Shown: piece by piece, positions 37,408 through 47,395 of the stretch
How the letters are laid out: each line of letters begins with the position of its first letter
How positions within the stretch are numbered: the stretch's first letter is position 1
Assembly (NCBI RefSeq): GCF_021729155.1
Contig: NZ_JAJQYA010000024.1
Span: forward strand, 1-64,000
DNA length: 64,000 nucleotides
Origin: Membranihabitans marinus
Lineage (GTDB): Bacteria; Bacteroidota; Bacteroidia; Chitinophagales; Saprospiraceae
Direction of reading: 5' to 3'
Notes under the pieces: generated by a model
The model's database searches: none
Seen by the model: the letters and a program-made list of their open reading frames with translations, nothing else
Told to the model about the DNA's origin: nothing
Translations under genes and position numbers: made by a program

Positions 37408-38707
37408 CAGAGAATTTGAGTTCATCTCCCCTTACTCTAAATAACAATATCAAACCAATAACAAAATAGAGGGCCAGGATCAAAATACTGTTTCTCATAC
37501 CACCGGATAATTGGTCGATAAGACCAAAAGAAAAGGTCCCGAACACAATGGCCAGTTTCTCCAATATTTCATAAAATCCAAAATAGGAATTGTCGTGATG
37601 TGTGTCGGCCTTGGGCAACAACTTGGCGAAGGTAGAACGGCTGGTTGATTGAATTCCCCCCATTACCAATCCCACCAATGCTGCCAACACATAAAACTGT
37701 CCCTTATCATGTACAAAATAAGCCATGGCACAGATGACTATCCATATGATGAGCATAATGACAATGGCCGCCTTATTGCCTCGTTTTTGAGAAACGGCCG
37801 AAAATAAATATGCCCCTCCAATGGCCAACAACTGCAATATCAAGATCACCACTATAAGACCGGTAGTCCCAAACTGCAATTCTTTTTCCGCAAAAGTAGA
37901 CGCTAGGTATAAGACGGTCTGAACACCTGCACTATAGAAAAAGAAGGAATACAAAAACCGCAATAAATTTTTTCTATCCACAATCATTTGGTAGGCTTGA
38001 TACAATTCTGACAAACCTTTTTTCCATGCCGAACTACTCCATGATTCTTTCTCTTTCGGCAGTCGAGCAAATGGAATTTGAGCAAATCCAATCCACCATA
38101 GTCCTACTGTGATAAATGATATTCGGATGGCCAGATTGGGATCGTCAATTCCAAACCAAGAGGGATAAAGAATCATGACGAGATTGAAGATGAGGAGGAT
38201 AACACTGCCTATATAGCCATAGGCAAATCCCATAGCACTCACTTTGTCATAGCGATCTCTACTACAAATCAGAGGCAGATAAGAGTTGTAAAACACCTTG
38301 CCCCCATCGAATCCTATCATGGCCAACACAAAACACCAAAGCCCCCAGAACAAGCGATCCACACCATTGAAAAAAAACAACAACATACAACCTATAGAAC
38401 CCACTAGGGTGAAGATCTTTAGGAAGGTCATTCTCTTGCCACTGTAATCTGCCAAACCAGACAAAAAAGGCAGTAATATCACCAACAACAAATAGGTAAA
38501 AGAGATGGTATAGGAGAACAGGGCACTATTGCTTATCTCAGCTCCCAATACAGAAACAAAGTCGGGACTGTGGTTGATAAAATAAGCGGGAAAAATAGCC
38601 ACGGAAATTACGAGGGCAAAAGCGGAATTTGCCCAATCAAAAAATGCCCAGCCTCTTATTATTTTTTCACGATTCAATGGTTGTTCCATTTTTTCTATTA
38701 TTTTCAT
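37397..38707 (-). CDS. MFS transporter, UMF1/Atg22-like
   Basis: 436 residues, 12 membrane segments. GWAFFDWANSAFALVISVAI near the N-terminus is the UMF1/Atg22 signature. The family includes amino-acid effluxers of yeast vacuoles; the bacterial substrate is unknown. Monocistronic, convergent with and overlapping the beta-helix lipoprotein gene. Confidence 0.87.
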   Translation of the reverse strand: MKIIEKMEQPLNREKIIRGWAFFDWANSAFALVISVAIFPAYFINHSPDFVSVLGAEISNSALFSYTISFTYLLLVILLPFLSGLADYSGKRMTFLKIFTLVGSIGCMLLFFFNGVDRLFWGLWCFVLAMIGFDGGKVFYNSYLPLICSRDRYDKVSAMGFAYGYIGSVILLIFNLVMILYPSWFGIDDPNLAIRISFITVGLWWIGFAQIPFARLPKEKESWSSSAWKKGLSELYQAYQMIVDRKNLLRFLYSFFFYSAGVQTVLYLASTFAEKELQFGTTGLIVVILILQLLAIGGAYLFSAVSQKRGNKAAIVIMLIIWIVICAMAYFVHDKGQFYVLAALVGLVMGGIQSTSRSTFAKLLPKADTHHDNSYFGFYEILEKLAIVFGTFSFGLIDQLSGGMRNSILILALYFVIGLILLFRVRGDELKFSVNQ

Positions 38708-38832
38708 TACTTGAATCCAATTTTAATAAAATTCCCCCATCATCCTTTGAAATTATCGGAATTCTATAAAATGGACTTAAAATTGCATCACAAACATCAG
38801 ATGAAGATAGAAATGTCTGTTAAATTAATGGA

Positions 38833-39741
38833 ATGAAAATATTAATCCTTTCTCGAAGCCTGGCATTGTATTCTACACAAAGCCTAGCGCGCGCCTGTAT
38901 GCGTAGAGGACATGAAGTGGAAATTATAGATCACTTGTCGATTGATTTGTTGATCAAGAATGGGCAGATGGAAGTAAGGTCTTATGGCAATCCCATAGGT
39001 GAGGTCGATGCAGTCTTGCCGCGCATTGGCAGTTCTGTGACTTCTTTGGGCTCATCGATTATCCGTCAATTTGAGTTAATGAATGTATTTTGCACTACTT
39101 CTTCCGATGCTTTAATGCAGTCGAGGGACAAATTGCAAACTCTACAAATCTTAGCCTCTCACAATATCCCCATTCCCGATACGATGATCATGAACTACTT
39201 GGAGTTCAACAACAATTTTTTTAAATCGGAATTAAAATTGCCTGTTATTATTAAACTGTTGGACAGTACACACGGATTAGGGGTCATGATTGCCAATAGC
39301 CAAAAAAGTGTGGAGTCGATTACCGACACCCTATACCACCTCAAACAAAAGGCCATGTTGCAGCAGTTTATTCACGAGTCCAACGGCTGTGATTTGCGTA
39401 TATTTATCGTCGATGGAAAGATTGTTGCCGCCATGGAACGCCAAGCAGCAGAAGGTGATTTTCGATCCAATCTCCACAGAGGAGGAAGAGCATCCATGGT
39501 TCGTCTCACTACTGAGGAACAAAATTATGCTTTAAAAGCGGCTCGGGTATTGGGATTAAAAATAGCCGGTGTAGATATGCTTAGAGGTCAAAAGCACTCA
39601 TACGTCATCGAAGTCAATGCCTCACCTGGTCTAGAAGGGATTGAAAAAACCACAGGCGTCAATGTCGCTGGAAAAATTGTTGAATTTATAGAACAGGGAT
39701 ACCATCAAAAAAAACAAGCCTATGCGGATAAACGGGTTTAA
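38833..39741 (+). CDS. rimK: RimK-type ATP-grasp glutamate ligase
   Basis: 302 residues, family length. N-terminal MKILILSRSLALYSTQSLAR and VDAVLPRIGSSVTSLG, ATP-grasp core with KLLDSTHGLGVMIA and LRIFIVDGKIVAAMER, and the metal-binding end VIEVNASPGLEGIE. RimK adds glutamates to ribosomal protein S6 or makes poly-glutamate, using ATP. The next gene starts 20 bp before this one ends. Confidence 0.92.
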   Translation: MKILILSRSLALYSTQSLARACMRRGHEVEIIDHLSIDLLIKNGQMEVRSYGNPIGEVDAVLPRIGSSVTSLGSSIIRQFELMNVFCTTSSDALMQSRDKLQTLQILASHNIPIPDTMIMNYLEFNNNFFKSELKLPVIIKLLDSTHGLGVMIANSQKSVESITDTLYHLKQKAMLQQFIHESNGCDLRIFIVDGKIVAAMERQAAEGDFRSNLHRGGRASMVRLTTEEQNYALKAARVLGLKIAGVDMLRGQKHSYVIEVNASPGLEGIEKTTGVNVAGKIVEFIEQGYHQKKQAYADKRV

Positions 39742-40657
39742 CATAGATCCGGGAAGTAATCGCGAAATAAAGTTACTGATTTGCAAATTGCCCTCTGGAT
39801 CCAAAGTAAGTGTTCGAGCTAGGGTTTTTCGTTCGACTAATCCTGGTCCAACCGTCCTTATTTTGGCGGGAATGCACGGGGATGAAATCAATGGCATAGA
39901 AATCGTTAGACGATGCATTGAAACAAATCTTTTCAATCAACTCACCTCGGGAAGTGTTATCGCTATTCCCGTTTTGAATACCTATGGCTTTATGAATTTT
40001 TCTCGCTATCTACCTGATGGCAAGGATGTAAATAGAAGTTTCCCCGGCAACAGTAAAGGATCCCTGGCCTCTAGGGTAGCTCATGTAATGACGAAAAAAA
40101 TACTGCCCATCATCGACTTTGGAATTGATATGCATACTGGGGGAGATAATCGATTCAATTTTCCTCAAATTAGATATACCACCGGTTCTGAAGAAGGAAG
40201 GGAATTGGCCTACGCTTTCAAACCGCCCATTGTCATCGCCAATTCTACCATTCGAAAAACTTTGCGAGCCCAAGCAAAAACCAAAAACATCCCCATCATC
40301 GTCTATGAAGCGGGGGAATCTTTGAGGTTGGATCAAGACTCTATAGCCATAGGAATAGAAGGCATCAAAAATGTCTTGCGTCACAAAAACATGTTGGAAC
40401 CAATGCCCCAACATGACACCGACTGTTTGAGCTTTAAAAAGCTCAGTTGGTTGAGGGCTCCACAATCTGGGATTTTTATCTGGAAAACGCCGTCCGGACA
40501 CCATGTCAAAAAAACCGATATCTTAGGCTATATTTATTCTCCCATAGGGGAAGAAAAAATACCTATTTTGGCGACAAGAACGGGTTATATTATAGGCCAC
40601 AACAACAATCCAGTAGTCAACATAGGTGATGCATTATTTCACATAGCCTATGAATAA
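39722..40657 (+). CDS. Succinylglutamate desuccinylase/aspartoacylase-family hydrolase
   Basis: 311 residues. The zinc site is visible: GMHGDEINGIEIVRR (His and Glu) and IDMHTGGDNRFNFPQ (second His); YEAGESLRL is the catalytic Glu region. Family members remove acyl or peptide-like groups from amino acids; relatives often sit beside rimK, where trimming of glutamate tails is an attractive but unproven role. It overlaps rimK by 20 bp and the next gene by 8 bp. Confidence 0.88.
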   Translation: MRINGFNIDPGSNREIKLLICKLPSGSKVSVRARVFRSTNPGPTVLILAGMHGDEINGIEIVRRCIETNLFNQLTSGSVIAIPVLNTYGFMNFSRYLPDGKDVNRSFPGNSKGSLASRVAHVMTKKILPIIDFGIDMHTGGDNRFNFPQIRYTTGSEEGRELAYAFKPPIVIANSTIRKTLRAQAKTKNIPIIVYEAGESLRLDQDSIAIGIEGIKNVLRHKNMLEPMPQHDTDCLSFKKLSWLRAPQSGIFIWKTPSGHHVKKTDILGYIYSPIGEEKIPILATRTGYIIGHNNNPVVNIGDALFHIAYE

Positions 40658-42110
40658 GACCTTTAAAATGAAATCAGTAATACTACTTTTAAGCTTTTTT
40701 ATCTGGACAAATTCACTCTTGTATGCACAGGAGTGGACCCAATCTCTGTTGCAACCCGACTGTCTGAATCATGGCTCCGCATCCATAGTCGTACGCGATG
40801 TGGTCAAGGATGAAGTGGTATTGGAATACGATGGTCAAAGGGCGCTGCCAACGGCCTCCATACAAAAAATACTGCCAACGGCGGCTTCTCTAAAGCTCTT
40901 GGGCTCTGATTACAGGTATTCAACCATAGTTGGCTATACTGGTAAGATCGCAGGCGGTAGCTTGCAGGGCGACCTTATCATCAAGGGATCTGGGGACCCT
41001 ACTTTGGGCTCTGACTACTTTGAAGACAATATATCGGTTCAACAGTGGTTGGACAGCATAGTAGATCAATTAAAAGTCCACAAAATCAATACCATCAAAG
41101 GCAATATCATCATAGATGACAGTGCGGTTAAAGGGCAGAATGTACCCTCGGGTTGGCCATGGGCAGATTTGGGCAATTATTACGGTGCTGGTCATTGGTC
41201 TATCAATGTCAACAACAACGAATACACTTTAATATTTAAACAAAATCCCAACCTCGGTCAACCGACTACGATACTGGGTTTTGAACCTACCTTACCGGGT
41301 TTTGAACTGGCCAATGAAGTACTGTCTGGTCCTGCCAACAGCGGAGATCGCTCATATATATATGCTTCCCCCAATGGGTGGCATGGGACGGTGAGGGGAA
41401 CGATTCCCAAAGGAAATGGCACTTTTAGTATTCGGGGAAGTATTTCCAATCCTCCGACCTATGTAGGACGAATTATTGAAAATCATCTCAGTGTTCACAA
41501 CATCCAGGTATCTGGCGAACTCGTAGTGACCAAAGAATCTCAGTCACCGACACAGACCTTGTATACCCACTGGTCTCCTCCTCTCAAGGACATTGCCCGA
41601 GTCACCAATTTCAAATCGGTCAATCTCTATGCAGAAGCCCTAATGAAATTGATTTGTGACCAACCGTCATCTAGTTCGACTTTTGATTGCGGCAAAAAGT
41701 CAATGATGTCATTTTACGAATCTCAAGGAGTAGATGTCGACCAAGGTTTCATAGTTGACGGCAGTGGCCTCAGTCCCCGGAATGCCAGTTCTGCTCGATT
41801 ATTTACTGACATTTTACAGACTATTTACAAGGATTCCACATGGTTTTCAGATTTTCAAGCCAGTCTGCCAAAAATGGGTAAGGAGGGGACGGTTAAGTCC
41901 ATGTTGAGAAATAAACCCAGCGATATGGTCGTCAAGGCAAAAAGTGGATTTATCGGAAGACAGAGAAGTTATTCTGGATATATTTTTATTTCGACAAACA
42001 AGGTATATAGTTTTTGTATTATTTTAGACAATTATTCCTGTAGTTCTTCAGCTATGAGATATCGGATTCAAAATTTTCTACTGAAATTACCTCAATATTT
42101 AGAACGTTGA
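40650..42110 (+). CDS. dacB: D-alanyl-D-alanine carboxypeptidase/endopeptidase, PBP4 type (S13)
   Basis: 486 residues. Signal peptide (VILLLSFFIWTNSLLYA). The three penicillin-binding motifs are present: SIQK (SxxK, near residue 73), SVN (FKSVNLYAEALMK) and KSG (VVKAKSGFIG). GSGDPTLGS is typical of S13 proteins. It trims peptidoglycan in the periplasm. The start could be the ATG at 40650 or the sixth-codon-later Met at 40668. It overlaps both neighbours, so the four genes 38833-42793 are one transcript. Confidence 0.92.
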   Translation: MNKTFKMKSVILLLSFFIWTNSLLYAQEWTQSLLQPDCLNHGSASIVVRDVVKDEVVLEYDGQRALPTASIQKILPTAASLKLLGSDYRYSTIVGYTGKIAGGSLQGDLIIKGSGDPTLGSDYFEDNISVQQWLDSIVDQLKVHKINTIKGNIIIDDSAVKGQNVPSGWPWADLGNYYGAGHWSINVNNNEYTLIFKQNPNLGQPTTILGFEPTLPGFELANEVLSGPANSGDRSYIYASPNGWHGTVRGTIPKGNGTFSIRGSISNPPTYVGRIIENHLSVHNIQVSGELVVTKESQSPTQTLYTHWSPPLKDIARVTNFKSVNLYAEALMKLICDQPSSSSTFDCGKKSMMSFYESQGVDVDQGFIVDGSGLSPRNASSARLFTDILQTIYKDSTWFSDFQASLPKMGKEGTVKSMLRNKPSDMVVKAKSGFIGRQRSYSGYIFISTNKVYSFCIILDNYSCSSSAMRYRIQNFLLKLPQYLER

Positions 42111-42793
42111 CTAAGCCAAAGAAACATTATCTTTATTTTTTCATGCTCTTGCCCTTATTTCTCGGATGCAAAGGCAATCCCCTAGAATCTGATCAACAAC
42201 AATTATCTAGCGAAGACAGCAATCAATTGTATGATCATATTTCATTCTACGAAAGTGAGCAAAGACATATTTGGCAAAAGCCCAATTACGTAATTGAACT
42301 ATTTGGCAACAATTTAGAAAACAAGGTCATAGCCGACATCGGAGCCAGTACTGGATATTTCACCTTTCACAGTTTACCCAAGGTAAAAAAGATGATAGCG
42401 GTAGATATCGACAGCACCATGGTAGCCTATATGAAGAGTAAGGTTACAGAATTGCCGAAAGATTTACAGGAGAAGGTGGACATTCGCCTTACACAGCCTG
42501 GCACATCTGCCCTTAAACCAGGTGAAGTCGACGGTGCATTGTTGGTGAGCACCTACCCTTATATTGAGAATAAGGCCTCATTCTTAAGTCAAATAAAAAC
42601 GGCACTAAAGCCAGATGGCAAATTAATTTTTATTGAATTTAAAAATGCAGATTTCCCCAATGGTCCACCTGATAACGAGCGTATCGAATATCAAAAATTA
42701 ATTCAAGATCTAACCGACGCAGGGTTTTCTACTCAATTGGACACCTCATCACTGACTTACCAATACATTGTTTTGGGCAGTATCCGTCAATAG
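42107..42793 (+). CDS. Lipoprotein SAM-dependent methyltransferase-like protein
   Basis: 228 residues, starting with TTG that overlaps the dacB stop (TTGA). The N-terminus (YFFMLLPLFLGC) is a lipoprotein signal with Cys at about residue 21. A class I methyltransferase fold follows: IADIGASTGYFTFHSL, AVDIDSTM, VDGALLVSTYPYIENKAS, LIFIEFKNADFPNGPPDNER. It is a paralogue of the exported enzyme at 19954-20637; its motif I has AST in place of AGSG, so SAM binding may be altered. Localisation outside the cytoplasm is puzzling for a SAM enzyme. Confidence 0.8.
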   Translation: MTKPKKHYLYFFMLLPLFLGCKGNPLESDQQQLSSEDSNQLYDHISFYESEQRHIWQKPNYVIELFGNNLENKVIADIGASTGYFTFHSLPKVKKMIAVDIDSTMVAYMKSKVTELPKDLQEKVDIRLTQPGTSALKPGEVDGALLVSTYPYIENKASFLSQIKTALKPDGKLIFIEFKNADFPNGPPDNERIEYQKLIQDLTDAGFSTQLDTSSLTYQYIVLGSIRQ

Positions 42794-44193
42794 GATTTCA
42801 ACTCGTAAATCGCGTAATCATCATCTTCATACTTCAATGGTCTGTCGTATTTATCCTGTGAAAACCGCTTATTGACGATGAGTAAAGTAACCCCTTGATC
42901 AATAATTTTTTGTAAAAATTCATCTTCCAATTTATTCCCCTTGGTCTCCATCCAACCTTTCCGGTGCGCAAAATAAAATCCAATGGGATTGCCAGAACTT
43001 ACCAAACAAATTTTATCATCTTCATTTGAAAACTGAGGAACTAAGACTTCCAATTTTTCCTTGTACTCCTCATTGGGCGAGTTCGAAAAATCTTTTGCCT
43101 GTTGAAACAATCCCTCCAACATGCCGACGACCAAGAGTCCATAGGCCAACTTCTTGGACTTTATATTATCCAAGGTGATCGATACGACGATCGCAAAAAT
43201 AGGTACGTATGGAATGATGTAATAATTATGCCATAAAAAGTAATTGCCACTCTTGACCATATACAAGAGAAAGAGGGCTGTAAACCCACCAATACTTAAA
43301 AAATACCACTTGGCCTTGGTCTTAAACAAATACATCCAACCCCATAAAAAAAGGATAATAAAAATAAAGGATTGACCGCCGTCGTGAAAAAACCGCTGCA
43401 ATACCGTCGGAATATCTTGTAACAAATGTAAAAACCCATCGGTGAATGACTCCCCTAAATTATGCCAATAACCATATTTTTTGGAAATATAGGGCGCATA
43501 TATAAAATACCAAGCAAAACACATTAACACCGATATCCCAGAGCTGACCAACATCATAAATACCCGAGTATTGACATCCTTGTATTTAATGATCAACATC
43601 ATAGGAAAAATAAAGTAAATAACGGCCGGAATCTTGGCCAGACAGGCCAACGATGTCAATAAAAAGTAAAGTATTATATCTCGCCACCTCCCTTTTGAAA
43701 AGTAGGCATCGATGTAATACAAACCGATAATCATCAAAGAAATGGCAAAAGTATCCTGCATGGTCTTGCGTGCAAAAGCCAGCCAAATCGAGGTAAGGAG
43801 GATGGAAGCCGAAAACAGCGCCACCCTTGGATTGAAGTATTTGAGCACCAACAGATAGAAAAAATAAATACCTAGTGAAGAGACTAATAAATTGATAATT
43901 CGACTATAATAATGCTGGTAGCCAAATGGAATAGAGATGGCTGCATGAATATAGTACATAATGGGAAATTCTAAAACCACGATACCAGTCCCACCTGCAT
44001 TGTCATCGATGCGGGGATGAAATATATTGGCATCGGTTTCCAAAAAATTTCGGGCATACATCAGGCCCGTCGACTGTCGCCAAGTATGTTGATATTCTAT
44101 TGGAGGCTGAGTGGTAAAGACCAAACGTCCAATAAAAAACACCACTATTATAGTTAACATTCCATGGTCATACAGCCAATTTGCCATCTTCAT
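42787..44193 (-). CDS. GT39/PMT-like membrane glycosyltransferase
   Basis: 468 residues with about 10-12 membrane segments. QPPIEYQHTWRQSTGLMYAR near the N-terminus and LALFSASILLTS-type segments (here VALFSASILLTSIWLAFARK) follow the GT39-like layout. It likely transfers a sugar from a polyprenyl carrier at the outer face of the inner membrane; the acceptor is unknown. It is convergent with the lipoprotein methyltransferase gene and overlaps its end by 7 bp. Confidence 0.8.
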   Translation of the reverse strand: MKMANWLYDHGMLTIIVVFFIGRLVFTTQPPIEYQHTWRQSTGLMYARNFLETDANIFHPRIDDNAGGTGIVVLEFPIMYYIHAAISIPFGYQHYYSRIINLLVSSLGIYFFYLLVLKYFNPRVALFSASILLTSIWLAFARKTMQDTFAISLMIIGLYYIDAYFSKGRWRDIILYFLLTSLACLAKIPAVIYFIFPMMLIIKYKDVNTRVFMMLVSSGISVLMCFAWYFIYAPYISKKYGYWHNLGESFTDGFLHLLQDIPTVLQRFFHDGGQSFIFIILFLWGWMYLFKTKAKWYFLSIGGFTALFLLYMVKSGNYFLWHNYYIIPYVPIFAIVVSITLDNIKSKKLAYGLLVVGMLEGLFQQAKDFSNSPNEEYKEKLEVLVPQFSNEDDKICLVSSGNPIGFYFAHRKGWMETKGNKLEDEFLQKIIDQGVTLLIVNKRFSQDKYDRPLKYEDDDYAIYELKSY

Positions 44194-44380
44194 ATTGTAT
44201 AAATTTCATCCTAATCAAGTTCAATTTATAAAAAAATAGCCAACTCCTCAGAATAAATTCAGCGTCCATCGCAAGCCAAAAATCGATATGGATCATTACG
44301 GCTTTTTCAAGCTTCATAATTGTTGAGATATTTTTTTAAAAAAACTATCAAACAATATAAGTTAGATCAATAAAACTTTT

Positions 44381-44388
44381 TATGTTTG
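44381..44388 (+). promoter_or_regulatory. -7 box near the second TonB receptor start
   Basis: TATGTTTG matches TAnnTTTG but lies only 5 bp before the ATG at 44393. If used, transcription begins at or past that ATG, which favours the ATG at 44408 as start. Confidence 0.45.
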
Positions 44389-44392
44389 CATT

Positions 44393-46696
44393 ATGAAAAC
44401 AAATATTATGAGACACATTATCTCCCTTTTATTTTCCATCGTATGGGTCTCTACCGTTTCGGCCCAAGAAACTGTGATATACGGTCAAATCAGTTCTGAG
44501 TCCGACATACTCCCTTTTGCAACCATCAGAGTAATGGAATCTTCCGATGTAACTGTAGCCGATGATGGTGGTCAGTACCGTTTAAACTTAGATCAACAAG
44601 GTGAATTCCATCTAGAAATCACCTTTGTAGGTCATTTGAAAAAACAAATCCCCATTTATACCGAAGATTTGGACAGTATGGAATTGAATATTGTCATGGA
44701 ATCCATCTTAGCCATGGACGAAATCGTAGTTACTGGCAGTATGAAACCCACCTATGTATCGGAATCTCCGATAAAGATCGATGTCATCTCTTTTAAACAG
44801 CTCGAAACCTTCATGCCTATTGCTGCATCATCCATAGTTGAAAGCATCCAACTCATCAATGGAGTTGAAGAAGTCATTGCCTGTGGAGTATGCTATACTA
44901 ATAGCATCAGTATCAATGGACTTCCAGGCCCATACACAGCCGTACTTATAGATGGAATGCCTATGTTTGGCAATTTGGCTTCAGTGTACGGTCTCAACGG
45001 TATACCGAGTATGATCATCGATAGAATGGAGGTGATTAAAGGACCCAATAGCACCCTCTACGGTTCGGAAGCTGTGGCTGGAGTAGTCAACATCATTACC
45101 AAGGACGTCAAAGAACAACCATTCCTGTCTCTAGACATCATGGAAACCAGCCATGTGGAAACATTTGGCAATCTAGCCCTTGCCCCAAAATTCAAAAATG
45201 CCAATGGATATATCGGAGTAAATTTTGCCTATATCAACGATTTCGACGACGTCAACCAAGATGGTTTTGGGGATGGTGTCAATCTAGATCGATGGTCGAT
45301 ATTTAGCAAATGGAATATCGACAGAAAAAGTGGCAAGGAGTTTTCCATTGTAGGCCGATATTACTACGAAGATCGCCGAAATGGAGTAGAAGAATACCTG
45401 GTCGATCGAAATTATAGAGATCTGCGTGGCAGTTCTTCCATCTACGGAGAGAGTATATATACTAAGCGTTTGGAATTGTTTGGCAAATATGTATTTAACA
45501 CCAAACCAGATTTAAGATTGGAGTTTTCATGGTCCGACCATCATCAAGATAGCTATTATGGAGATGCTCAATATTTGGCAGATCAATCCATATTGTACAA
45601 TAATTTATTGTGGAATATCAACCCTGGGAATCACGACATATTGATGGGCTGGACGAATCGCTACCAAATATACGATGACAATTCCGAGGCTACATCGGTC
45701 ACCGATGCTATGGGCAATACAGTGAATCAACGCGACATCCAATATATTCCTGGCCTATTTATTCAAGACGAATGGTCCATTAGTCCCAAATGGACACTGC
45801 TTTCCGGCGCTCGATTGGATCATTACAAAGATCATGGACTGATATTTTCACCGCGAATCAATATCAAAAACAAATGGACAGATGGCAGTAGTTTCAGAAT
45901 CAATATGGGGACGGGATTTAGGATAGTGAATCTCTTCACTGAAGACCACGCCTTTGTGACAGGGCAGAGAGAAGTAGTCATTACCGAAGCTCTCAAACCC
46001 GAAAGATCCTACAATATGGCATTAAATTTCAACCGGGTTTTTGCCCTTTTCGAAGGCGCCGGAAGTATAGACATCGATGCTTACTACACCTATTTTACCA
46101 ATAAGATTATTCCCGATTACGATACTCCTGGTCAAATTATTTATGGCAATTCCAATGGCCATGCATCCACCAAAGGCATTGGAGCTAATATAAATTATGG
46201 ATTTTTATTTCCTCTGCGACTGAGCTTGGGCATGAATTTTCAGAATGCCGTAGAAGTTGAACGCAATATTGATGGCGACAATGAAACTCGAAACATAGAA
46301 TTTGCTCCAAACTGGACTGGGGTTTTCACCGCCAATTACAGCTGGGCCAAACATCGTTTTTCCATATCCTATACAGGTCGAATTACAGGCCCCATGACTC
46401 TGCCTACGGTTTATGATCTTTCCTCTGAAGGTCAGCCCCTGACCCATGCCAGACCGACAACTAGTCCGGTCTTTAGCCTCCACAATATCCAGTGCAACAA
46501 AGAATTGGGCAAAAACATATCCATCTATGCCGGCTTACAAAACATCTTCAATTACAGACAGTATTATTCTCCTTTGGTGGGCTACAACGATGTCAATGCC
46601 GATCCCGGATTCAGTCCCTACTTTGATACGGCTTATGCATTTTCCCCAAATCATGGTCGAGAATTTTATCTGGGTATTAAGTTTGATATTTACTAA
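44393..46696 (+). CDS. TonB-dependent receptor with Cys-containing plug
   Basis: 767 residues. Signal peptide best from the Met at 44408 (MRHIISLLFSIVWVSTVSAQ). Residues about 28-110 are a carboxypeptidase-like domain; TonB-box region MDEIVVTGS; plug with INGLPGPYTAVLIDGMPMFG, MEVIKGPNSTLYGSEAVAG and VVNIITKDV; the rest is a barrel ending YLGIKFDIY. The plug holds IACGVCYTNSISINGL, a CGVC pair seen in one receptor subgroup of the phylum. The pair could bind metal or form a disulphide; the ligand is unknown. Single gene; a PorT-like barrel lies convergent downstream. Confidence 0.9.
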   Translation: MKTNIMRHIISLLFSIVWVSTVSAQETVIYGQISSESDILPFATIRVMESSDVTVADDGGQYRLNLDQQGEFHLEITFVGHLKKQIPIYTEDLDSMELNIVMESILAMDEIVVTGSMKPTYVSESPIKIDVISFKQLETFMPIAASSIVESIQLINGVEEVIACGVCYTNSISINGLPGPYTAVLIDGMPMFGNLASVYGLNGIPSMIIDRMEVIKGPNSTLYGSEAVAGVVNIITKDVKEQPFLSLDIMETSHVETFGNLALAPKFKNANGYIGVNFAYINDFDDVNQDGFGDGVNLDRWSIFSKWNIDRKSGKEFSIVGRYYYEDRRNGVEEYLVDRNYRDLRGSSSIYGESIYTKRLELFGKYVFNTKPDLRLEFSWSDHHQDSYYGDAQYLADQSILYNNLLWNINPGNHDILMGWTNRYQIYDDNSEATSVTDAMGNTVNQRDIQYIPGLFIQDEWSISPKWTLLSGARLDHYKDHGLIFSPRINIKNKWTDGSSFRINMGTGFRIVNLFTEDHAFVTGQREVVITEALKPERSYNMALNFNRVFALFEGAGSIDIDAYYTYFTNKIIPDYDTPGQIIYGNSNGHASTKGIGANINYGFLFPLRLSLGMNFQNAVEVERNIDGDNETRNIEFAPNWTGVFTANYSWAKHRFSISYTGRITGPMTLPTVYDLSSEGQPLTHARPTTSPVFSLHNIQCNKELGKNISIYAGLQNIFNYRQYYSPLVGYNDVNADPGFSPYFDTAYAFSPNHGREFYLGIKFDIY

Positions 46697-46732
46697 AAAT
46701 AAGGGTTATGATCCTCGACCAAGGGGGTATCT

Positions 46733-47359
46733 TTATAATTGCAATGAAACGACTAAACTGAAATTTTGCTGGGTTAAATTAATATCTTTTTGAAAAATCC
46801 CGGCAAAACCCTCCAATGGAATTTTCTGGATCGGGGTGAATACCTTATTGTATCTAAGTCCAATAGACAATGGACCTTCGGTATGATAAGTCAATCCGGC
46901 ATTAATTCCAAGGTTAAATTTATTTTTGATTGGATCCATTATGAGAGATAAATAATCTACGTTGGAGTTGACCAAGTAACTTAATTCAGGTCCAACTTCT
47001 GCAGAAATATAATTTCTTGGATAAAACTGAAACAACATAGGCATGTGAATATAATCCATTTTGAGATCGGTCTTTACTGTGGTTATCGAAGGCAGTATAC
47101 CGATCTCACCCCCCTTGCGGATATATCCAGGCTCTATACGCAGTCCCCAATAATCCGATGGTTTATACTGAAGAAATCCATTGACCTGATAGCTGGCTAT
47201 AGGATTGTTAGAAAACACGGGCAAACCATCGAGAACATTTAATTGAAGTTGTGAAATACCTCCACCGACCATAATTCCATAATTGATATCCTGTGCATCG
47301 GCGCGATTACTCCATCCCAACAACATCATCATGGCTATGCCTAATACTATATTTTTCAT
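46733..47359 (-). CDS. PorT-family outer-membrane beta-barrel protein
   Basis: 208 residues. Signal peptide MKNIVLGIAMMMLLGWSNRA then DAQDINYGIMVGGGISQL. Strands such as WGLRIEPGYIRKGGEIG and YISAEVGPELSYLVN, and a C-terminus FSLVVSLQL, fit the small 8-strand barrels of the PorT group. Specific function unknown. Confidence 0.82.
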   Translation of the reverse strand: MKNIVLGIAMMMLLGWSNRADAQDINYGIMVGGGISQLQLNVLDGLPVFSNNPIASYQVNGFLQYKPSDYWGLRIEPGYIRKGGEIGILPSITTVKTDLKMDYIHMPMLFQFYPRNYISAEVGPELSYLVNSNVDYLSLIMDPIKNKFNLGINAGLTYHTEGPLSIGLRYNKVFTPIQKIPLEGFAGIFQKDINLTQQNFSLVVSLQL

Positions 47360-47395
47360 AATTATTCAATTTAAAGGTTGTAATGTAATTTGTAT

